Below, one piece after another: positions 44,265 to 50,971 of a stretch of 50,971 bases of DNA; the first letter of the stretch is position 1, and each line of letters starts with the position of its first letter. The notes under the pieces are model-generated. The model was given only the letters and a program-made list of their open reading frames with translations. It searched no databases and was not told the origin of the DNA. Both the position numbers and the translations under genes were made by a program. Source of the DNA: CAYMUL01 sp964393605 (GTDB lineage Bacteria > Bacteroidota > Ignavibacteria > Ignavibacteriales > Ignavibacteriaceae); the NCBI GenBank assembly GCA_964393605.1, contig CAYMUL010000024.1, positions 1-50,971 of the forward strand, in the 5' to 3' direction.

Positions 44265-46190
44265 TCAAATCAAATCTTTTATAAGAGATAGCATCGAGTT
44301 GAAGTCGTACGGTTTTGCCAAAAGCGCGTTAATCTTTAATGGTGAAAGATCAACTTCTTTTGTGATGCCGAGACTTCCGGTAGAAAATATGACGGGAATA
44401 TCAATGCCGAGTTTTCTTATTTCTCTCAAACAGACAATTCCATCCATCTCCGGCATGTTATAATCGATGATTAGTAAATCAATTTTAATTTCTTCGGTAA
44501 GTACTCGCAACACTTCTTTACCGTTTTGTACTTTAACGACAGTGTAATCGTAAGATTCTAAAATTTCGGCAAGCAAATCGAGAAGCAAAATTTCATCATC
44601 GGCGAGTAAAATTATTTTTTCGCCGTCGCGCGAAGTTTGCGTTTTAGCCGCTTCGTATGCGGGTAAGAAGATGTCGAAGTGAGTTCCTTTTCCCGGTTCA
44701 CTTTGAACATCGAAAAAACCTTCGTGCGCTTTCACAATTCCGAATGATACATAAAGCCCCAAGCCGGTTCCGCCTTCAGTCTCTTTTGTGGAAAAGTAGG
44801 GATCAAAAATTTTATTTAAGTTTTCGGAACTGATTCCTTTGCCGGAATCTACGACAGAAAATCTTACATATTTACCAGGATTCAAAAAATAATAAACCGG
44901 ATCTTGAACGGTTGAATGAATAAAATTCGACACCGAAAGAATAATAGTACCATCTCCCTCAATAGCATCGCGCGCATTTACAACAAGGTTTAAAATCACT
45001 TGATAAATTTGTGTAGAATTGGCGAAGAGATCAAAAAGATTTTCATCAACATTAACTTCGAATCTTATTCGTGCGGGAAATGTTTGTTGCACTACGCGCA
45101 CAATTTCTTCTACAATCGGTTCGGGGTGAATGACTTCTTTATTTTTTCCGGGGGGCTTGCCGTATGTCAGAAGTCCCTTCGTTAATTCCTTTGCACGAGC
45201 CGCGCTGACTTCGATATTGTCGATCAACCGCAACAGTTCAGTTTCCGTACCCGCTTTCTTTTTAAGAATTGCAACGCTCCCGAAAATAGTTGAGAGAATG
45301 TTACTGAAATCATGAGCGACACCGCTTGCAAGTTTTCCGATTGTCTCAAGTTTTTGTTGGTGCGCTAATTTTTCCTGGAATTGATTATTCAACTCACGAG
45401 AACTGAAAGCGTTTATTCCATAACTTAAAAAACTGGAAAAGTATCCTGCAATTTTTAATTCGCTGTCGGAATAGACATCGCCATTCTTTGCAATGCAAGC
45501 AATCGCCAGCAATTTGTCGTCATAAAGCACGGGGGCAAAGCAGATGATTCCCATCGCAAGTGAGTTTTTCAATTCTTTAAAAAGTTGCGCGGTAGTTCCT
45601 TCGGGAATGAGTGGTGAATTATGAACTTCAAACCACTTAATTAAGAAAGGGATATTTACCGCAACAGATGTTTCAACTTTATCCGTCTCGTTTAATAGTT
45701 CGTATGGATCGTAAAAGAAAAATTCCTTCTGCTTATCGCGAAGAATTATGAGCAGAGAAATATCGCTGTAAGTGTTGACGAGTAAAGTGGAAAGAAAATC
45801 GTTATAGAGTTGTTCTTTACTTTCTGCGGAGAGAAGCGACTTAAATATTTTTTCGAAATCTTTTTGGAATGTTGAAAAGCTTAATTCGAAATCCGATTTT
45901 AATCTGTTCTCGATTGTCAATAAATATTTTTTTTGCTCAAACGGAAAAGTTGAGATGATAAATTTATCTGCATTGAATCTATTCGCATTCAAAAGTTCAT
46001 TTAATTCACAACTACAGATTTCGGTAACATTTTTTAACTGGTTTTTCTCATCATGAAAATAAGAGTTGAAAGATTTATTGAACCAAATAATTTTTCCTTC
46101 TTCATCGCAAATGACGGAAGGAATTTCGAGATCGACAAAAATTTTGTGAACAAGTTGTTCGGTTAGATTCTGTGATTGCTTATTCTTCAT
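44265..46190 (-). CDS. Hybrid sensor histidine kinase/response regulator
   Basis: 641 residues, apparently soluble. A PAS-like N-terminal part (about 12-110) is followed by a GAF-like region (about 130-265). The HisKA phospho-acceptor motif is LASGVAHDFSNILSTIFGS, followed by an HATPase domain with NLVVNARDAI and DSGKGISSENL/GGTGLGLYVS. The C-terminal receiver domain has ILLADDEILLLDLL and the phospho-acceptor aspartate in LLIIDYNMPEMDG. It senses an unknown cytoplasmic signal. Its start overlaps the NtrC-type regulator by 11 bases, so they are one signalling unit. Confidence 0.93.
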   Translation of the reverse strand: MKNKQSQNLTEQLVHKIFVDLEIPSVICDEEGKIIWFNKSFNSYFHDEKNQLKNVTEICSCELNELLNANRFNADKFIISTFPFEQKKYLLTIENRLKSDFELSFSTFQKDFEKIFKSLLSAESKEQLYNDFLSTLLVNTYSDISLLIILRDKQKEFFFYDPYELLNETDKVETSVAVNIPFLIKWFEVHNSPLIPEGTTAQLFKELKNSLAMGIICFAPVLYDDKLLAIACIAKNGDVYSDSELKIAGYFSSFLSYGINAFSSRELNNQFQEKLAHQQKLETIGKLASGVAHDFSNILSTIFGSVAILKKKAGTETELLRLIDNIEVSAARAKELTKGLLTYGKPPGKNKEVIHPEPIVEEIVRVVQQTFPARIRFEVNVDENLFDLFANSTQIYQVILNLVVNARDAIEGDGTIILSVSNFIHSTVQDPVYYFLNPGKYVRFSVVDSGKGISSENLNKIFDPYFSTKETEGGTGLGLYVSFGIVKAHEGFFDVQSEPGKGTHFDIFLPAYEAAKTQTSRDGEKIILLADDEILLLDLLAEILESYDYTVVKVQNGKEVLRVLTEEIKIDLLIIDYNMPEMDGIVCLREIRKLGIDIPVIFSTGSLGITKEVDLSPLKINALLAKPYDFNSMLSLIKDLI

Positions 46191-47553
46191 CGGACTGCCG
46201 CAAATTGTATTTCTTAATTTTCAGGTAAAGAGTTTTCGGCGTTATGCCCAATGTTGATGCGGTTTTGCCTCTGTCCCAATTATTTTTATTTAGTACAAGT
46301 TCTATTTGTAATTTTTCAAGTTCTTCCAAACTTAACAGATCGCTTCTTTCACCAGCAAATACTTTCGGCTCTTCAATTTCGGTTTGTAGAGAATAAGTAA
46401 TGAAAAGGTCATCTTCCTTAATATATTCTGTTTCGGTAAAGATTAAAGCACGCTCGATTATATGTTCGAGTTCGCGCACGTTCCCGGGGTAATCATAATT
46501 TTGTAGTGCCTTCTTCGCGCGGTCGCTTAATTTTTTTGGAGAGTGAACCGATGATTTTAATTTTATAAAATGTTCGGCGAGCAGAATTATATCATCACCT
46601 CGTTGCCGCAATGGAGGAATTGGAAGTGTGATAACATTCAGTCTGAATAGCAAATCTTTACGGAAATTTTTTCTCTCCGATTCTTCAAAAAGATTTTTAT
46701 TTGTTGCCCCGATAACTCTAACATTAGAAGACAAAGAATTCACGCCGCCGATTCTGCGATATTCTCCGTTCTCAAGAAAGCGAAGAAGTTTCGGCTGCAT
46801 ATTCAAACTCATTTCTCCAATTTCATCAAGAAAGAGAGTTCCGCCGTTTGCAATTTCCACTAAACCTTGTTTGGTAGTTCGAGCATCGGTGAAGGCGCCT
46901 TTTTCATAACCAAACAATTCGCTTTCAATCAACTGATCAGGCATAGCCGCGCAGTTGATAATCACAAATGGCTTCGTGCTTCGCGTAGAATTTTTATGAA
47001 TGAATTCGGCGAACAATTCTTTCCCTGTTCCCGTTTCTCCTTCAATTAAAATATTTGAATCCGATTTTGCCGCCTTGTGCGAAAGAGAAATAATTTTTTT
47101 CATCACCTCCGCTTCGCCAATAATTTTTGATGCGCCTTCTGTAAAAATTCTTTTTTCCAAAAGCGCATGGCGGATAATTAACTCGCGGTGTTCGAGTGCG
47201 CGTTGAATGACCAGCAAAATATTTTCGGTTTCATACGGTTTAGAGATAAAATCGTACGCGCCAAGTTTTATGCAATCTATCGCGCTTCTCATATCTCCCG
47301 CGCCGGTAAGAATTATCACCTGCATCGATGAATATTCCTCGCGTGCAAATTTCAAAACTTCCTCCCCCTGAATTTGGCGCATGTGCAAATCGAGAAGGAG
47401 TAAATCGTAAGTTGTTTTTTTTAAAGTATCAATTGCAAACTGACCGTCGTACACAACATCGACATCATATCCGTTGGAGAGGAGTTGCTCTTTTAGAATA
47501 TAACAGAGTACGTCGTCGTCATCGCAAATTAAAATATGTCCTTTTCCGCTCAT
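46180..47553 (-). CDS. Sigma-54-dependent response regulator, NtrC class
   Basis: 457 residues. Receiver domain (about 5-120, phospho-acceptor in LLLLDLHMRQ); AAA+ ATPase with Walker A GETGTGKELF, the sigma-54 contact loop GAFTDA (the commoner form is GAFTGA), and Walker B GGTLFLDEIGEM; C-terminal Fis-type helix-turn-helix (NNWDRGKTASTLGITPKTLYLKI). It activates RpoN promoters when phosphorylated by the overlapping hybrid kinase. Targets are not evident from sequence alone; the redox module is a candidate. Confidence 0.95.
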   Translation of the reverse strand: MSGKGHILICDDDDVLCYILKEQLLSNGYDVDVVYDGQFAIDTLKKTTYDLLLLDLHMRQIQGEEVLKFAREEYSSMQVIILTGAGDMRSAIDCIKLGAYDFISKPYETENILLVIQRALEHRELIIRHALLEKRIFTEGASKIIGEAEVMKKIISLSHKAAKSDSNILIEGETGTGKELFAEFIHKNSTRSTKPFVIINCAAMPDQLIESELFGYEKGAFTDARTTKQGLVEIANGGTLFLDEIGEMSLNMQPKLLRFLENGEYRRIGGVNSLSSNVRVIGATNKNLFEESERKNFRKDLLFRLNVITLPIPPLRQRGDDIILLAEHFIKLKSSVHSPKKLSDRAKKALQNYDYPGNVRELEHIIERALIFTETEYIKEDDLFITYSLQTEIEEPKVFAGERSDLLSLEELEKLQIELVLNKNNWDRGKTASTLGITPKTLYLKIKKYNLRQSDEE

Positions 47554-47897
47554 TCAATCTTTAATTTTATCTACTATTGAAAATTAAGATACAAAAATAG
47601 AGTATTTTTTTTTAATTCAATTTGTGGGGAAAAATGGAAGGGATGAGAAGTAGATGGAAAGGAATCTCTGCGAATTTTTTTATCAACTAAGAATTTGCAA
47701 ACCTTCAGATTTATTGAGAGGAGTTGGAGAAAAAGAATCACATTCGGTAAGAAGATTTTATTTTGTACGATTTAAAACTAAAAAGCGATGGGTTGTAGAC
47801 CTTAATCAAGTTTGGCAATGTGCAAACTCCGCTGTCGAAGGCGGAGTTTGCTCTGCCGATAATCTTTGATGGGTAGAAGCTTGACAGTCAATAAATT
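47554..47897. other. Intergenic region, no gene seen
   Basis: 344 bases between the NtrC-type gene and a T9SS cargo gene. TATTTTTG on the minus strand resembles the Bacteroidota -7 box TAnnTTTG near 47600, so it may carry the regulator's promoter. An open frame on the plus strand (47654-47869) has no recognisable protein features. Confidence 0.4.
47822..47851. repeat. Strong isolated hairpin
   Basis: An eleven-base perfect stem GCAAACTCCGC/GCGGAGTTTGC with an eight-base loop, extended by outer GGCA/TGCC pairing. Neither side has a proper T-tract, so it is REP-like rather than a clear terminator. Confidence 0.6.
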
Positions 47898-48731
47898 TTA
47901 TTTCATCACGATCAACTTTTTCGTCGCAGAAAAATTTCCGGCAGTGAGGCGGTAGAAATAAATACCACTCGGTAAAGACGAGGCATGCCCCGTCTCTACA
48001 TTTGGAAACACAACTTCATAAACACCTGCTTCTTTCCATTCGTTATCTATCAATGTTGCAACTTCATTGCCAAGTGCATCGTAAATTTTTAGTGTTTGCT
48101 TACAGCTTTTTGGCGACTTCCAACTGATTCTCGTTGTCGGATTGAAAGGATTGGGATAGTTCTGATGCAATTCGAAACCGTCGATGACATTATCATCTTT
48201 TACAGAAACAGCAGGCGTTACCACAATCGGAAATTTTGGACCGAAGTTCCATTTATCATGTTCGTCGGGAATGGAATCCCAAACTAAACTTAAACCAACG
48301 GAATAAATGGTATCGAATTGCGAAGAATCGGAGGCAGTGTAATAGAAAGCCCAAAAAATTGTATCCTGCGTTGTCGGAAACGGAAGAGAAAATCGTTGTG
48401 TCAATTCGTTAGGCGCGAGCAGATGTCCGATAGAAGTAGAATCCGCGGCGGTCATCTTTCCGAATCTTCCTGCAACATTGTAGCCCCCTCCTTCAGCGGG
48501 TCCGCCGGTGAGAAACATTTTGTAAAGTGCTGTTTCTCCTTCGTGTAGTGTATCGGGACCGACAACCCAACATTTAACGGTTGTGTCAACTTCCAAACCA
48601 TGACAAACGCATCCATCGCCGTTAAGTTGTGTCGCTCCCAAAATTGTAATTTGATCGTGTTTCCTTCCCGTTCCTAAGGATAAAAGCAAGAAAGAAAAAA
48701 ATATGACGATTAAAAAAATTCTGATTTTCAT
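47898..48731 (-). CDS. T9SS sorting domain protein with choice-of-anchor V/Reeler-like domain
   Basis: 277 residues. Signal peptide, then a domain of the choice-of-anchor V type (ITILGATQLNGDGCVCHGLEVD to about residue 175), a likely calcium- or surface-binding beta sandwich. The motif is CVCH, one residue shorter than a c-heme CxxCH, so standard heme attachment is not expected. The C-terminal sorting domain starts at LHQNYPNPFNPTTRISWKS and ends SATKKLIVMK. Cell-surface protein of unknown ligand. Confidence 0.85.
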   Translation of the reverse strand: MKIRIFLIVIFFSFLLLSLGTGRKHDQITILGATQLNGDGCVCHGLEVDTTVKCWVVGPDTLHEGETALYKMFLTGGPAEGGGYNVAGRFGKMTAADSTSIGHLLAPNELTQRFSLPFPTTQDTIFWAFYYTASDSSQFDTIYSVGLSLVWDSIPDEHDKWNFGPKFPIVVTPAVSVKDDNVIDGFELHQNYPNPFNPTTRISWKSPKSCKQTLKIYDALGNEVATLIDNEWKEAGVYEVVFPNVETGHASSLPSGIYFYRLTAGNFSATKKLIVMK

Positions 48732-48775
48732 TTTAAGTCCTCACAAAAATTAAATTATCAACAGAAAGAAAATTT

Positions 48776-50377
48776 TCATTTCAACAAAATCATTTTCCGG
48801 GTTTGAACAAATACTTCTTTACTGCCATCTGCGGCGGTTGCGGTGAGCAAATAGAAATATACTCCGGCAGTTAAATTGTAATCTCCTGCGGCAAATCGCT
48901 GTGTATAATTTCCTGCATCGCGAAGTTGGTTTTCAAATAATGAAACGACTTCATTTCCAAGAAGATCATAAATTTTCAAATCGACAAAACTCTTCACTGC
49001 AATCTGCCATGAAATTGTTGTTGTCGGGTTGAAGGGATTCGGAAAATTCTGTTCTAATGAAAATTCAGACGGAGGCAACTGATTCACTTCCACTACATTG
49101 GAATATTTCACTTTACCATCAAGATCAACTTGCTTCAATTTATATTTAATGGAAAGATTAAGAATGGGATAGTTCGAAAGTTCAGAAGCGATGTTATCTG
49201 TATAAAAATAGTTTTGTTTTTCCGCAGTTGTAACATTTCCTTCGACAAATCCAAGAGAGCGAAACTCTTCATCATTAATCGATCGAAGAACTTCAAAGCC
49301 GAGATTGTTGGTTTCCGATGCGGTAATCCAGGTTAAGTTCACGTTGTTATCATTCAACTGCGCATTGAAATAAATTAATTCAACAGGTATATAATTCGGA
49401 GATGTTAGTTTATAAAATCCGTTACCCTGCGCGGAGTAAATAGTCATCGTATCAAGAATGTGTATGCTGTAATTGTTGGAGGGAATGTCTGTGGAGAACC
49501 ATGTATTTCCGCGGTCGTGCGAAAAATAATTATTACCCGAGTATTCCCCGGTAGAAACATAATTCGGATCGTCAGGGCAAACATCAACGCCCCAAGTATA
49601 TTTTCCGTCGAAGTAATTTATGTAAGTCCACGTAATTCCGTAATCGGAAGATTTGATAAACCCACCGCCGCCGCCCCATTTAGTGGCATAAGCAAAACCA
49701 GGATTGGAAGGATCGATTGCAATTGTTGGCACTTCTCCCGAAGTGGCAAAAACTTGAGTCCATGTTACGCCGTAATCAGTGCTGCGTATGATTCCAACAC
49801 CATTATCTCCGCAAAGAATGATGGGTGTATTCGGGAAAACTTCCATATCATCGGGCGCATCAAAGTTGGTTGGTGTTGATACGGTTGTCCAAGTATCGCC
49901 GAAGTCAGTCGATTTCATAAAAGAATGATCGCTCATTGTATAAACCAGATTTGGTATGGATTGATCGGGAGTCATCGGAAGTCCGAAGTAGGACATTTTC
50001 ATACCATCCTTTACTATGACCCATGATTGCCCGGCATTTGTAGTTTTAATTATTTTGTCGTCGAATGCAGTACTTTGTCCTCCTTCAAGAGCGACAAGCA
50101 TAATATTCGGGTTGAATTGATTTACGATGATGTTCTTCACCCGCGTAGCACCTGAAAAAGTATTTCCCATCTGCGAAAAAGTTTCGCCGCGATCGGTACT
50201 TTTGTAGACTCTATCTACGGAACCGTAATAAACGTTATTCAGATTGGCTCTCTCGTAATCAACCGGATCGCCGAGACTTGTTCCTGAGCGTTTTAAAACC
50301 CAGGTGTAAGAGGACTGCGCCGCGCCCTGCGGTGCGATGATGGTAAATAAAAGGAAGAATAGGAAACAAAGTAGCAT
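48776..50377 (-). CDS. T9SS sorting domain protein with sialidase-type beta-propeller
   Basis: 533 residues. Signal peptide (MLLCFLFFLLFTIIAPQGAA). A seven-bladed-propeller-like region (about 25-345) has repeated Asp-box/BNR-type turns such as STDRGETFSQMG, STDFGDTWTTV, STDYGVTWTQV and SSDYGITWTYI, found in sialidases and VPS10/photosynthesis-factor-like proteins. A FnIII-like segment (VELIYFNAQL...NNLGFEVLR) follows, then the C-terminal sorting domain from LEQNFPNPFNPTTTISWQI to the end. No catalytic residue can be assigned, so ligand binding at the surface is likelier than hydrolysis. Confidence 0.88.
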   Translation of the reverse strand: MLLCFLFFLLFTIIAPQGAAQSSYTWVLKRSGTSLGDPVDYERANLNNVYYGSVDRVYKSTDRGETFSQMGNTFSGATRVKNIIVNQFNPNIMLVALEGGQSTAFDDKIIKTTNAGQSWVIVKDGMKMSYFGLPMTPDQSIPNLVYTMSDHSFMKSTDFGDTWTTVSTPTNFDAPDDMEVFPNTPIILCGDNGVGIIRSTDYGVTWTQVFATSGEVPTIAIDPSNPGFAYATKWGGGGGFIKSSDYGITWTYINYFDGKYTWGVDVCPDDPNYVSTGEYSGNNYFSHDRGNTWFSTDIPSNNYSIHILDTMTIYSAQGNGFYKLTSPNYIPVELIYFNAQLNDNNVNLTWITASETNNLGFEVLRSINDEEFRSLGFVEGNVTTAEKQNYFYTDNIASELSNYPILNLSIKYKLKQVDLDGKVKYSNVVEVNQLPPSEFSLEQNFPNPFNPTTTISWQIAVKSFVDLKIYDLLGNEVVSLFENQLRDAGNYTQRFAAGDYNLTAGVYFYLLTATAADGSKEVFVQTRKMILLK

Positions 50378-50411
50378 TAACTCTCCAGCTATGATAGTTA
50401 GTTTATTTATA

Positions 50412-50447
50412 CGAATAAATCTTCCTCTATTCGAAAATATTTATTCG
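50412..50447 (-). promoter_or_regulatory. Inverted repeat upstream of the propeller gene
   Basis: CGAATAAAT and ATTTATTCG, nine perfect bases with an 18-base loop, end 35 bases before the T9SS cargo start. It could be an operator or part of a repeat. The stretch 50448-50780 upstream of repeat C shows no gene. Confidence 0.3.
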
Positions 50448-50780
50448 CGATTGTTTATTTGCCATTTCAATGAATTAACGTTCTCCTTCAAGTGGCTAAC
50501 GCACACATTAGTCACGCGAGAATCGTTTTATTCAAATCAAATTTTAGAACAAGTGATATTGATTTCTCTACTTCATGTTTATAGAAAATAAAATCACGGC
50601 GGGCAAATTAAGAAATTTCGATGCATTTAAACCAAATATTTTTTTTGGTTGAAACTTCATTGTGCTTTTGAAATTGAGAATTGAATTACTTAACTGCCCC
50701 GTGCAATTAAAATAACAGAGCCAATTCTCCATTCTCTCCAACGGGCATCCTTCGGACAATTATTATTTCTCCTTCTCATG

Positions 50781-50971
50781 CGAAGCCAATTCTTTTTTAA
50801 CCGCAAAGTTCGCGAAGGAACGCAGAGGATTTTTTATTTTTACTTGTTCTCCGCGCTATATTATTTTTTCCTAATCTTCGTAGAAGATTCATTATTGTAG
50901 AGAAATTATGGGACAGAACCAGATCATCGTAGATGATCAATTATAGAATATTGTTACCTGTTATCGCTATT
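50781..50971. repeat. Dispersed hairpin repeat C, copy 2, at the window edge
   Basis: Matches 23441-23631 through to the last base of the window, with the same two GTA-loop hairpins. The repeat may continue beyond the window. Confidence 0.9.

Noticed and set aside
47822..47851. Hairpin as terminator of the T9SS gene ending at 47898
   Set aside because: Stem is strong but no T-tract follows on the minus strand.
47654..47869. 71-codon open frame between the NtrC-type gene and the T9SS gene
   Set aside because: No recognisable features or ribosome-binding site, and it crosses a strong hairpin.
50568..50759. 63-codon minus-strand open frame near the right edge
   Set aside because: No conserved-looking motif; lies in intergenic sequence next to repeat C.

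Overview
This is an AT-rich, gene-dense bacterial window. It most likely comes from an Ignavibacteria-type member of the Bacteroidota/Chlorobi group. The evidence is three secreted proteins ending in T9SS sorting domains with the QNFPNPFNP/QNYPNPFNP signature, together with a two-subunit 2-oxoacid:ferredoxin oxidoreductase, a DUF4175/DUF4159 pair and a GT/methyltransferase surface-polysaccharide cluster. I found no rRNA, tRNA or CRISPR array. The last 191 bases duplicate an internal repeat exactly in length, so the right edge may be an assembly break at a repeat.

Layout. 0.1-3.9 kb: tyrosine recombinase, a single-heme outer-membrane-type barrel protein and a T9SS cargo protein. 3.9-4.9 kb: repeats only. 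4.9-8.9 kb (-): DUF4175 and DUF4159 proteins. 9.0-14.3 kb (-): a tightly overlapping seven-gene cluster for a surface glycan with a 3-amino-3,6-dideoxyhexose (two glycosyltransferases, two methyltransferases, QdtA/FdtA-type ketoisomerase, DegT-type aminotransferase, membrane protein). 14.5-22.0 kb (+): housekeeping run with dxr, rseP, a DUF3109 protein, rpoN, an isoprenylcysteine-methyltransferase-like protein and a PpiC-type prolyl isomerase. 22.1-23.9 kb: a Phd/ParE toxin-antitoxin module embedded in dispersed repeats.

24.2-28.1 kb (+): a five-gene membrane redox module (GcvH-like, four-cluster ferredoxin, NrfD, second GcvH-like, tetraheme cytochrome c) behind a good sigma-54-type promoter candidate and ended by a strong terminator. 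28.4-34.6 kb: an accessory/defence stretch with a DUF262-HNH protein, an L,D-transpeptidase, decayed hsdR-yhcG-hsdM remnants, a PIN-domain toxin with a small partner gene, and a HigBA module. 34.7-43.6 kb (-): pepA, nrnA, korBA, dsbD and nadE. 44.3-47.6 kb (-): a hybrid histidine kinase and an NtrC-class regulator that overlap. 47.9-50.4 kb (-): two more T9SS cargo proteins.

How the parts connect. RpoN, an NtrC-type activator/kinase pair and a -24/-12-like promoter before the redox module all lie in this window, so sigma-54 control of that module is a reasonable hypothesis. The intergenic regions carry hairpins with constant loops and variable, self-complementary stems, several of them in dispersed repeat families. 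This is the most unusual non-coding signal here. The most interesting protein-level observation is the redox module with two GcvH-like proteins that both lack the lipoyl-lysine position.
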